Source of the DNA: JAFNGF01 sp964567045
GTDB lineage: Bacteria; Planctomycetota; Phycisphaerae; Sedimentisphaerales; Anaerobacaceae
DNA length: 8,982 nt
Direction of reading: 5' to 3'
Assembly (NCBI GenBank): GCA_964567045.1
Contig: CAZMLE010000120.1
Span: 1-8,982, forward strand
The translations under genes and the position numbers were made by a program. The notes under the pieces were generated by a model, which saw only the letters and a list, made by a program, of their open reading frames with translations, was not told the origin of the DNA and made no database searches. Below, one piece after another: positions 1 through 5,527 of this stretch (within the stretch, counting starts at the first letter, position 1; each line of letters starts with the position of its first letter).

Positions 1-2
1 GA

Positions 3-55
3 ACTGTTACCCATGTCGCCGGTTTATTCTGTAACCCATCTTACCGGTTTGTACC
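3..55 (+). repeat. Left 53-bp terminal inverted repeat (IS-type end)
   Basis: This stretch begins ACTGTTACCCATGTCGCCGG and is the exact reverse complement of positions 8930-8982 over 53 bases. It contains two direct copies of a ~22-bp motif with a 25-bp period: TGTTACCCATGTCGCCGG from 5 and TGTAACCCATCTTACCGG from 30. Several short repeats inside a terminal repeat is the usual layout of transposase-binding ends, for example in IS21- or IS481-type elements. No transposase lies in the window, so the family is not settled. The sequence alone does not show whether position 3 or position 55 is the outer tip of the element. Confidence 0.85.
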
Positions 56-64
56 CGACGCAAA

Positions 65-90
65 CCCCACGTAAAACATGGGGCTAAATA
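65..90 (+). repeat. CTAAA-core hairpin, unit 1
   Basis: The arm CCCCACGT (65-72) and the arm ACATGGGG (76-83) pair with one C-A mismatch around a short A-rich loop, followed by CTAAATA (84-90). The same unit with two base changes lies beside the right terminal repeat in inverted orientation. It sits head to head with unit 2. Confidence 0.75.
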
Positions 91-97
91 TATCAGG

Positions 98-125
98 TAT
101 TTAGCCCCCGCCAAACTTGTTTGGC
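98..125 (-). repeat. CTAAA-core hairpin, unit 2 (encodes the ParB C-terminus)
   Basis: TATTTAG (98-104) is followed by CCCCC and then a perfect 7-bp hairpin, GCCAAAC (110-116) with GTTTGGC (119-125). On the minus strand the unit encodes the last residues of the ParB-like protein, and its CTAAA core supplies the TAA stop at 101-103. It may also act as a transcription end for the minus-strand operon, but no T-run follows. Confidence 0.65.
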
Positions 126-757
126 CCACGTTCAAGGAAGAATCGCGCGATTTCGGTAAGGCCCGCTGCCTTAGTTGCCGCTCCCTTACGGTCGCGGCTC
201 TGACCGGAATTTAACTGCGCCAAAAACAGGGCATCTTCAACAATGGGCAACTGCTCAGCGGTCAGGAAAAACACCATCGGCGTGGCAAAGGCCTTCGTAT
301 CGGCTGGGACGGCGGGCATCTTCAAATTGGTCAGGCGTTCGATTTGCTTGGCCGTCTGAGGCAGAAGTTTGGCCAGGTCTTTTATCGGCATCTGATCGCT
401 GAGCTTTTTAAGAAGCGCCAACTTTTTCTCCAAGATGTCGGCCCCGCCCAGGCGGTTCAGTGTCGCCAGCAGGATGTTGACCTGCGCATCGTCGATGTCC
501 CAGACGACTGCGTCGGCGGTTTTGTAGCCTAGTTGCGAAAGAGCCTGCCAGCGGTGATGGCCGTTGATTATTTGAAAATAGCCCTGCCTGCCCCCGACTT
601 GATCGGGGGGGCACGGGCGAACCACCAGAGGCTCGTATCGCCCCGTCCGCTGGATGTTGGCAACCAGCTTGGCGAAATTTGCCTTACTCATCCGGTTGGG
701 ATTGGCCGGATGGGGCACAAATTTATCAATGGCGATAGATTGAATCTCGTTTGTCAT
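101..757 (-). CDS. ParB-like (ParB/Srx fold) protein, 218 aa
   Basis: The protein carries a ParB N-terminal-type domain at residues 1-95, with the motif INGHHRWQAL (64-73; family pattern GxHRxxA) and the trailing VVWDIDD (84-90). A helical region (~98-145) and a variable C-terminus follow. ParB-fold proteins bind DNA, and chromosomal members bind CTP. Phages and mobile elements carry many solo members, often near packaging genes, whose roles are unclear. I chose ATG 757 because homologous-looking sequence begins at MTNEI; the open frame extends to 886 but those 43 residues look non-native. The start overlaps the GNAT gene by 32 nt, so translation is probably coupled. Residues 49-58 are encoded by a hairpin (585-613) that looks inserted. 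The last residues and the stop come from a hairpin repeat. A true chromosome-partition role is unlikely because no ParA is present. Confidence 0.85.
   Translation of the reverse strand: MTNEIQSIAIDKFVPHPANPNRMSKANFAKLVANIQRTGRYEPLVVRPCPPDQVGGRQGYFQIINGHHRWQALSQLGYKTADAVVWDIDDAQVNILLATLNRLGGADILEKKLALLKKLSDQMPIKDLAKLLPQTAKQIERLTNLKMPAVPADTKAFATPMVFFLTAEQLPIVEDALFLAQLNSGQSRDRKGAATKAAGLTEIARFFLERGPNKFGGG
585..613. repeat. Palindromic hairpin inside the ParB-like gene
   Basis: CCCCCGA (591-597) pairs perfectly with TCGGGGG (603-609) around the loop CTTGA. An outer TGCC/GGCA stem (585-588 with 610-613) extends it across a 2-nt bulge. It lies in frame inside the ParB-like gene and encodes residues 49-58, CPPDQVGGRQ. 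Its core differs from the CTAAA hairpins, so it is probably another dispersed palindrome class. Only one copy is visible here. Confidence 0.7.
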
Positions 758-1475
758 TATTAAACCAGATGTAATAGACCGGCCTATCGGTAAGTTTACT
801 GAGTACGTACCTTGTTCGTTCCAGGCCGGCTGCCATGTCACGATGGCCGCCGTAGCTCTGCAGAAATCGGCGGATTCGGCCTTCAATGAAATCAGCTTTC
901 GGCCAGATAAGCTGCGTCAGTTGCTTGTGTACGTAAGCAGGGTCGATCAGATGATGCTGCTCGATGCCGACCAGACTGAACGCCTCGATAAGCTCGGCGC
1001 AGCGGACCGGCAGCGGCGCGGCATAGGGCTGCATTCCGGCTTTTTCAAAAAAGGGATTTACCAGACCCATTACCGCCATTGCCTCGACAATAGGGACATC
1101 GATCTTCGGCATCGTTTCACGCACGAGGCGGCTCGCCAGTCCCAGAGAGCGAAATCTCGGCTCAACAATCACCCTGCTGATACAGCGAATGTTCTCGTTC
1201 ACCAGTGCCAGTTGCGTTGCCCTATCAAAGCCGGTAAAGATGCCGCCCGTAGCGATGTTTCGCAGCTCCAGAGCGGGACTGGGCATTCTATAAACTATTA
1301 CGCCGACTGTTTTTATGCCCGATGCCGCGAGCAGCCCACCAGTCGGCTTTAGGGCGAAAATCGCGCTGAACGGCCCGACTCTTTTGTCGCGGTAGTGGTA
1401 GTCGGCAAGGGCTTTGTAGTCCTCGATGTCACCGGGGACAACCTGCAACTTTTTGCAAACGGAACAGTTTTCCAT
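726..1475 (-). CDS. GNAT-like acyltransferase, partner of the ABC-type ATPase, 249 aa
   Basis: The protein shows a GNAT acetyl-CoA-binding motif A, RVIVEPRFRSLGLASRL, at residues 101-117 (family pattern V-x-P-x-x-R-x-x-G-x-x-L/A). It is preceded by beta-rich segments (~40-75) and an HYR motif at 27-29. Two cysteines (C4, C7) lie at the N-terminus. The ~95 residues after the GNAT core (from ~155) are not recognised. COG2401 is described as an ABC-type ATPase fused to a predicted acetyltransferase; here the two parts are adjacent genes in one frame. The acceptor substrate is unknown. Phage Mu Mom, a DNA-modifying GNAT-fold protein, is a possible analogue only. The start could be TTG 1484 or ATG 1475; neither has a clear Shine-Dalgarno site, which points to coupling with the ATPase stop 12 nt upstream. 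Confidence 0.75.
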   Translation of the reverse strand: MENCSVCKKLQVVPGDIEDYKALADYHYRDKRVGPFSAIFALKPTGGLLAASGIKTVGVIVYRMPSPALELRNIATGGIFTGFDRATQLALVNENIRCISRVIVEPRFRSLGLASRLVRETMPKIDVPIVEAMAVMGLVNPFFEKAGMQPYAAPLPVRCAELIEAFSLVGIEQHHLIDPAYVHKQLTQLIWPKADFIEGRIRRFLQSYGGHRDMAAGLERTRYVLSKLTDRPVYYIWFNNDKRDSIYRH

Positions 1476-1485
1476 ATTATTCAAC

Positions 1486-1516
1486 GTTTAGCCGTCACCC
1501 CTGTGGTGACGGTTAG
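1486..1516 (-). repeat. CTAAA-core hairpin, unit 3 (ATPase C-terminus and stop)
   Basis: GTTTAG (1486-1491) is followed by CCGTCACC (1492-1499) pairing perfectly with GGTGACGG (1505-1512), loop CCTGT. On the minus strand the arms encode the last residues of the ATPase and the core gives its TAA stop (1488-1490). The arms resemble those of units 7 and 8 (CCGTCGC/GCGACGG). Confidence 0.75.
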
Positions 1517-2150
1517 TTTTATAAATGACCTGTGTTGGTCCGCACAATTCCTTAACGATCAAGACGTCGGGCGCCAAATCCAGCAGGATGTCATCGTGAC
1601 TCGAGGCCAGGATAAATGTCACGCCGTTGCGCTTGGCAAACTTGTGGACGTTGTAGGAAATCACCGCGGCGGTAATACGATCGAGATTGGAGCAGAATTC
1701 GTCGGCGAAGACAAACTTTTTGCCCGTTGCCAGAGCCATTGCCAGGCGGAAGCGATATTTTTGGCCGTCGCTGAGATTGGCCGGCTGGCTGAGAATGCAG
1801 AAGACATCGCCGAGTCCGGCTGTGCTGAGAATCCGCAGACTGGTCAGCAAGTCGCCGTCAACATAGTCGATCAGGGTTTTTCCAGCCGGCAGTTCTATTT
1901 GATCCAGGCTGACCACATCCTGCGCGGGCACGGATTTGGCCAGCTCGTTCAAAAGGATGCTCTTGCCGGCTCCCGATGGGCCTGTGATGTACACGATGTC
2001 ACCATCGTTGATCTCCACCTGGCAGTTGTGGCTGACGCGTCTTTCGGCCAGTCTATCCGCTGTAAGGCCGAACATCCTGCATACCTGGACGGCTTTATCG
2101 CTGATTTCTCCTTGCCAGTGCAACGTCCTGGAAAGGGTGTATTGCGCCAT
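1488..2150 (-). CDS. ABC-type ATPase (COG2401-like), 220 aa
   Basis: A single ABC nucleotide-binding domain with all core motifs: Walker A GPSGAGKS (57-64), signature LSDGQ (126-130), Walker B FVFADE (146-151, catalytic Glu present), D-loop SNLD (154-157) and H-switch His185. The segment between Walker A and the signature is only ~60 residues, much shorter than in transporters, and there are no membrane segments or permease neighbours. A soluble, non-transport role is therefore likely. The signature and Walker B context (DGQKYRFRLA, ADEFCSNLDR) fits the ATPases associated with GNAT domains in COG2401. The start ATG 2150 has GAGGTG about 6 nt upstream. The stop is carried by hairpin unit 3, and the frame continues straight into the GNAT gene. 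Its function is unknown; a regulator or energy-using partner of the GNAT protein is my inference. Confidence 0.85.
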   Translation of the reverse strand: MAQYTLSRTLHWQGEISDKAVQVCRMFGLTADRLAERRVSHNCQVEINDGDIVYITGPSGAGKSILLNELAKSVPAQDVVSLDQIELPAGKTLIDYVDGDLLTSLRILSTAGLGDVFCILSQPANLSDGQKYRFRLAMALATGKKFVFADEFCSNLDRITAAVISYNVHKFAKRNGVTFILASSHDDILLDLAPDVLIVKELCGPTQVIYKTNRHHRGDG

Positions 2151-2173
2151 ACATGCACCTCACGTTGAATGGG

Positions 2174-2201
2174 AACCCCGCAGTTTACTGCGGGGCTAAA
2201 C
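2174..2201 (+). repeat. CTAAA-core hairpin, unit 4
   Basis: CCCCGCAG (2176-2183) pairs perfectly over 8 bp with CTGCGGGG (2188-2195), loop TTTA, followed by CTAAAC (2196-2201). It fills the gap between the HTH and ATPase genes. Its core supplies the TAG stop of the HTH gene on the minus strand. Confidence 0.85.
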
Positions 2202-2588
2202 AGTCGCGATAATCTCTTGGATGTGTTCGAGCGTCTTGCGAACACGATACTCGGTCAACTTATACTTTGGGGCGATTTTTCTCCTCGACAGGCCCATCAG
2301 GAAACGGTCTCTGGCGATAGCCAATTCGGCGTCAGTGAGTCTGCTGCGGTTTCTCAGGCAGGTTATGTATTGGCCGTCTGCCAGCCGTCTGATCAGATTG
2401 TAGATTCTTCGAGCGATGATTGTGTCGCTGATGCCGGTCAACTGAGCCATCTGACGAAAGCTGGTGCCCTTGTCCAGATACATAGTCAACAAAAGCCTAT
2501 CCTGTCCGCTGAGCAGCTTGATTCTGCTTCGCAGCAAGTCAATTTCGTCCCTGTAGGCCCTTTTTAGTTGCGCGAGTTTTTCTGACAT
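2196..2588 (-). CDS. Small DNA-binding protein with two helix-turn-helix segments, 130 aa
   Basis: This is the first gene of the minus-strand operon. An N-terminal basic helix (~1-25) leads into a sigma-70 region-4-like helix-turn-helix (~43-66, SFRQMAQLTGISDTIIARRI). A second helix-turn-helix follows (~97-120, GLSRRKIAPKYKLTEYRVRK). There is no enzyme motif. It could be a transcription regulator of the operon, acting on the palindrome in its own promoter, or a small DNA-recognition subunit such as those paired with phage terminases; the sequence does not decide. The ATG at 2588 has only a weak Shine-Dalgarno sequence (GAGA). Its TAG stop lies in hairpin unit 4, which separates it from the ATPase gene by 45 nt. 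Confidence 0.7.
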   Translation of the reverse strand: MSEKLAQLKRAYRDEIDLLRSRIKLLSGQDRLLLTMYLDKGTSFRQMAQLTGISDTIIARRIYNLIRRLADGQYITCLRNRSRLTDAELAIARDRFLMGLSRRKIAPKYKLTEYRVRKTLEHIQEIIATV

Positions 2589-2677
2589 GTCTCGGTGTAC
2601 TTTCTCATCTGGTCGGGACGGCCAATTTCAGCGTTTTCTCTGCCGTTGTTTGTTCAGTTTTTACTTAATCTTCGCAT

Positions 2678-2705
2678 ATTTTAACAAAATGACAAACAAT
2701 GTCAA
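2678..2705 (-). promoter_or_regulatory. Sigma-70-type promoter of the HTH-ATPase-GNAT-ParB operon
   Basis: On the minus strand there is a perfect -35 box TTGACA (2700-2705), a 16-bp spacer and the -10 box TAAAAT (2678-2683). The surroundings are AT-rich. Transcription would begin near 2670, leaving a leader of ~80 nt before the ATG at 2588. Confidence 0.6.
2690..2704. promoter_or_regulatory. Palindromic operator candidate over the -35 box
   Basis: TGACA (2690-2694) and TGTCA (2700-2704) form a perfect inverted repeat with a 5-nt spacer that overlaps the -35 box. A protein bound here would block the promoter. The HTH protein encoded just downstream is the obvious candidate for autoregulation, but this is inferred from position only. 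Confidence 0.4.
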
Positions 2706-2806
2706 GGGTTTTGTTAGATTTTTTACAAATTTTTCTGCTCGTAAAGCGAGCCACGAGATTTCGGGCTCGGTGAACCTTAAATTGCCGGGCACAGAATAAA
2801 TTAAGT

Positions 2807-2834
2807 TTGAATTTGCCGGCGGCGCAAATATACT
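2807..2834 (+). promoter_or_regulatory. Possible promoter of the sugar kinase gene
   Basis: TTGAAT (2807-2812), a 16-bp spacer and TATACT (2829-2834) resemble a sigma-70 promoter with 4 of 6 and 5 of 6 consensus bases. The spacer region carries the inverted repeat TTTGC (2812-2816)/GCAAA (2824-2828), which could be an operator. The tandem hairpins downstream would lie in the leader RNA. Confidence 0.4.
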
Positions 2835-2836
2835 AG

Positions 2837-2863
2837 TATTTAGCCCGCCAATTTATTGGGGGG
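2837..2863 (-). repeat. CTAAA-core hairpin, unit 5
   Basis: TATTTAG (2837-2843) is followed by CCCGCCAA (2844-2851), loop TTTA and TTGGGGGG (2856-2863), with one mismatch. It forms a tandem pair with unit 6, the same paired layout as units 9 and 10. Confidence 0.7.
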
Positions 2864-2890
2864 TTTTACCCCGCGATTCATTGCAGGGTT
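2864..2890 (+). repeat. Degenerate hairpin, unit 6
   Basis: CCCCGCGA (2869-2876), loop TTCA and TTGCAGGG (2881-2888) pair with two mismatches. The flanks TTTTA and GTT match the linker of the tandem at 7062-7120, but the CTAAA core on the right has been lost. It looks like a decayed copy. Confidence 0.5.
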
Positions 2891-2938
2891 CACGAAGCGC
2901 AATTATTGCGGCCTTTCAGCAACCGATGAAGGATACAA

Positions 2939-3895
2939 ATGCCAGGAAAAACGCCCAGGGTAGTTGTCATCGGCGGCACGTACATAGATATGGCGGTAAG
3001 GTGCAGCCAGATTCCGCAGCCCGGACAGAGCCTGAGCGGCACTGCCCTTTCATATACGGTAGCCGGCCCGGGGCCGAATCAGGCTGTCGAGGCTGCCTTG
3101 TGCGGCTGCCAGGTGCATCTTATCAGTAAGGTCGGCGGTGACCCGTTCGGCCAGATGGTAAGAGCAAGCCTGGCGGAGTTCGGCGTAAATATAGACCTTG
3201 TCTACACTGCCAAGGCCAAGAACACCGGCGTGATTGTAACGCTGGTCAACGCCAAGGGCGAAAACAGCAGTTGTGTGTACGCCGGCGCCAATACTGCCTT
3301 GACGCCGCAGGAAATTGAGGCCGCCGAGCAGACTATTTCGCAGGCTAATGTTTGTCTGATTCACGGGCGACTGCCGCAGGATGCGATTGTGATGGCTTTG
3401 CGATGCGGCCAGTTGCACGGCATAAAGGTCATTCTTAACCCGGCAAAGCCGATACAGCAGCCGGCAGAGCGGCCCGGCGACCTACCTATTGAGTATTTCT
3501 CGGCTGATATTCTGATTCCGAATCTTTATGAGGCCGCCGAGATTACAGAACAGGCGACGGTTAACGTTCACACTGCCAAGCTAATAGGCTCGGACCTGGT
3601 AGCTCGCGGCGTCCGCTGCGCGGTGATAACGATGGGTAAGCGCGGCTGTATGGTGGTCGATAGAACCAGTGCCGACCATATACCGGCTTTTGAGGTGGAG
3701 ATGGTTGATCAGACCTGCAGAGGTGACGCCTTTGCCGGTGCTCTGGCTGCCTGTTGTGCGGTCGGTGATGATATAAGAGAGGCGGTAAAATTCGCCTCGG
3801 CTGCCGGGGCTTTAGCCTGCACAAAATTCGGCTCGATTGAGTCGCTGCCCACAAAGGCAGAGATCATAGAACTGCTGCAAACCCGCGAAACGTAA
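2939..3895 (+). CDS. PfkB/ribokinase-family carbohydrate kinase, 318 aa
   Basis: Members phosphorylate a sugar or nucleoside hydroxyl with ATP in the cytoplasm. The usual landmarks are present in order: N-terminal VVVIGGTYIDMAV (8-20), substrate loop GPGPNQA (43-49, aligning with ribokinase GGKGANQA), GGDPFG (66-71), NPAK (167-170), the PNLYEA motif (194-199) and the active-site segment DQTCRGDAF (257-265) with the presumed catalytic base Asp263. The length is normal for the family. The anion-hole sequence, usually GAGD, is CRGD here, and the lysine of the substrate loop is replaced by proline. Substrate and activity are therefore uncertain. GAAGGA lies 5 nt before the ATG at 2939. The gene converges on the glycoside hydrolase gene with hairpin unit 7 between them, and could belong with it in sugar use. 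Confidence 0.85.
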   Translation: MPGKTPRVVVIGGTYIDMAVRCSQIPQPGQSLSGTALSYTVAGPGPNQAVEAALCGCQVHLISKVGGDPFGQMVRASLAEFGVNIDLVYTAKAKNTGVIVTLVNAKGENSSCVYAGANTALTPQEIEAAEQTISQANVCLIHGRLPQDAIVMALRCGQLHGIKVILNPAKPIQQPAERPGDLPIEYFSADILIPNLYEAAEITEQATVNVHTAKLIGSDLVARGVRCAVITMGKRGCMVVDRTSADHIPAFEVEMVDQTCRGDAFAGALAACCAVGDDIREAVKFASAAGALACTKFGSIESLPTKAEIIELLQTRET

Positions 3896-3900
3896 CTAAA

Positions 3901-3927
3901 CCGTCGCTATGCCGGCGACGGCTAAAC
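3901..3927 (+). repeat. CTAAA-core hairpin, unit 7 (copy A flanking the hydrolase gene)
   Basis: CCGTCGC (3901-3907) pairs perfectly with GCGACGG (3915-3921), loop TATGCCG, followed by CTAAAC (3922-3927). It differs from unit 8 (5291-5317) at one base in 27 and has the same orientation. It lies between two convergent genes and could end both transcripts, although no T-run follows. Confidence 0.85.
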
Positions 3928-3961
3928 TCGTCTATCGTCCCTCCTCCGTCGTGAATCTCGT

Positions 3962-5206
3962 CTATTTGCCTGCTATCAGCAGATACTGCGGGCTTGGCGA
4001 GAGGCGGATTTTTAGTTCGGCGGTTTGCCAGGAAATCTCGGTTTTGTTACCGAACATATCAATAAGAGTCCCTTCGCCCGCCTTGAGCGGGAGCGTCAAC
4101 TCATGTTCCTGGCCTATTGTCCAGAAGACGATACCCGGCTTATTTTTTGTGGCCATCCTGAAAACAAAATCCTTGTCACTACTGAGGTTCATTCGACTCT
4201 TAATAGTATAGCCAGCCAAAGTAGATGCCAGAGTTTTTGCAGCAAGATACGCGGTTTTAGGCCGCAAATCGTGGCCGACTGTTCCGAAATTGTGCTCCCT
4301 CTCATTCGGGTCGGTCCCGTCATTTTTCCAGTCATACCAGATACTTACGGCAATTCCCTGATGTAGATTGGTAAGAAACATCCGGGCCAGGTACTGGGCT
4401 TGCTGCTCGTTGGAAAGGGGGTTCTTGTCCCAGTTGATGTTGGAGTAGCCCCATTCGCCCGAAATGACCGGAATTGGCTTTCCATTCGGCGCGTAACGTC
4501 CTATAAGTTCCCGCAAAGCAGTATAGTCAGCGATGACGGTCTCCGGCGGCTTCGAACGGTACGGATGAACGCTCAGTACGTCAATATGGCTGAGTAAGCC
4601 CTGTTTGAAGCACTGCTCAAGCCAGCCAAGCGGTATGCCGGAGGTGGCAGGGGCGACAATTAGGCCGGTCGGATCGGCTTTTTTCACAAGCGGCCCGGTC
4701 TCTGCGACAAGTTTGGAGTAATCATCGGCACTTGGCTGCGGATTCCAGAACTGACGCAGGTTCGGCTCATTCCAGATTTCCCACAGGATGCCTTTGCCGC
4801 CGTATCTTTTTGCAGCGGCTTCAGCAAAAGCGGCAAAGGCCTTTCGCCCTTGTTCTGTCCGGACCGAACGGTCGGATTCGTAAAGCTCGTTGCTGTAGTC
4901 CAGGATGTACAGGATTCGGATGCCTCGCCTGGTGCAGCCTTCGGTAAGGGCGTCGTAGCCGGTCCGCTCGAAGTTATAAACGCCTTTTTCTCGCTCGATT
5001 CCCGACCAGGATAGGTCCATTCGAATGAACTTGAATCCCGCTTCGGCGATTGAATCCAAGTCGCGCGGCTGGCCTGTGAAATGGATGTTGACGCCGAACC
5101 CATCCGGCACACGCAGCTCCGGCAAAGCCCCAGCAGCAAGGCAAGGCGCCGCTACTACCGCTAAGGCAAGGCATGTAAACATCGCTACGTTAAGTCTTTT
5201 GCTCAT
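3962..5206 (-). CDS. Secreted clan-A glycoside hydrolase (GH5/GH39-like), 414 aa
   Basis: A signal peptide covers residues ~1-24 (basic MSKR, hydrophobic core, cut near CLA-AG). There is no proper lipobox, so export and release are likelier than lipid anchoring. The mature protein has a (beta/alpha)8-barrel pattern of a retaining hydrolase: the acid/base Glu147 in WNEPN (145-149), SVHPY (212-216) on the next strands, the nucleophile candidate Glu251 in SGEWG (249-253), and SIWYDW (288-293). The ~70 C-terminal residues (from ~340) look like a small beta domain. It would cleave a polysaccharide or glycoside outside the cytoplasm; the substrate cannot be read from the sequence. The ATG at 5206 has a strong GGAGGA at 5213-5218. 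The gene is flanked by two nearly identical hairpin repeats (units 7 and 8), faces opposite to the phage genes, and looks like host or cargo DNA. Confidence 0.85.
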   Translation of the reverse strand: MSKRLNVAMFTCLALAVVAAPCLAAGALPELRVPDGFGVNIHFTGQPRDLDSIAEAGFKFIRMDLSWSGIEREKGVYNFERTGYDALTEGCTRRGIRILYILDYSNELYESDRSVRTEQGRKAFAAFAEAAAKRYGGKGILWEIWNEPNLRQFWNPQPSADDYSKLVAETGPLVKKADPTGLIVAPATSGIPLGWLEQCFKQGLLSHIDVLSVHPYRSKPPETVIADYTALRELIGRYAPNGKPIPVISGEWGYSNINWDKNPLSNEQQAQYLARMFLTNLHQGIAVSIWYDWKNDGTDPNEREHNFGTVGHDLRPKTAYLAAKTLASTLAGYTIKSRMNLSSDKDFVFRMATKNKPGIVFWTIGQEHELTLPLKAGEGTLIDMFGNKTEISWQTAELKIRLSPSPQYLLIAGK

Positions 5207-5527
5207 AGACTGTCCTCCATAAATTTCAGATTCCTGGATGTTTTAGCAATCAGTTTAGGGATCGCGCGCCGCGGTGTCCAGCAGAAAAGTCCGTCGCTGT
5301 GCCGGCGACGGCTAAACCATCAAAGTGGGGCAAATTTTCGCCCAAAAGTGCTGATAGCGCCAGAGAAAAAACGAAAAAATGAAAAAAAATTTTATTCTTT
5401 TTGTCACAACAATTTACAGCAAAAGTCCGTCTGCAAAATTCGGTTTTTTTCGCTTCAAACGCGCAGATCCGTCCAATTATGGCGGCGCTGATTATTGTTG
5501 AGCCGCAATTAAAGGAGAGCCGGATAT
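5207..5527. other. Divergent intergenic region between hydrolase and portal genes
   Basis: These 321 bases hold the hydrolase Shine-Dalgarno site, hairpin unit 8 (5291-5317) and a run of phased A-tracts (5366-5389). The portal gene's ribosome site AAAGGAGAG (5511-5519) is at the right end. Promoters for both genes are expected here, but I see no box pair on either strand that I would defend. No coding region is visible. Confidence 0.6.
5291..5317 (+). repeat. CTAAA-core hairpin, unit 8 (copy B flanking the hydrolase gene)
   Basis: CCGTCGC (5291-5297) pairs with GCGACGG (5305-5311), loop TGTGCCG, followed by CTAAAC (5312-5317). With unit 7 it makes a 27-bp direct repeat (26 of 27 identical) around the hydrolase gene. 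Confidence 0.85.

Noticed and set aside
1..100. Transposase gene belonging to the inverted repeats
   Set aside because: No DDE or other transposase motif is found in any frame of the window; only the element's ends are present.
758..886. N-terminal extension of the ParB-like gene up to 886
   Set aside because: It would overlap the GNAT gene by 161 nt and adds residues unlike a ParB-fold N-terminus; ATG 757 fits the domain start and coupling.
843..1352. Plus-strand open frame of 169 codons
   Set aside because: It is the antisense shadow of the GNAT gene, without a ribosome site or family-like sequence.
1395..2168. Plus-strand open frame of 257 codons
   Set aside because: It runs antisense to the ATPase gene, which has all ABC motifs and a ribosome site; the plus-strand translation has no recognisable motif.
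2587..2799. Plus-strand open frame of 70 codons in the gap between the HTH and kinase genes
   Set aside because: It starts inside the HTH gene and crosses the AT-rich promoter region; no Shine-Dalgarno site and a low-complexity product.
3962..5206. Lipoprotein signal in the glycoside hydrolase
   Set aside because: The cysteine is preceded by Ala-Ala-Pro, which does not fit a lipobox; ordinary signal peptidase cleavage is likelier.
5401..5440. Promoter upstream of the portal gene from TTGTCA or TTTACA boxes
   Set aside because: No acceptable -10 box lies at 16-18 bp from either candidate.
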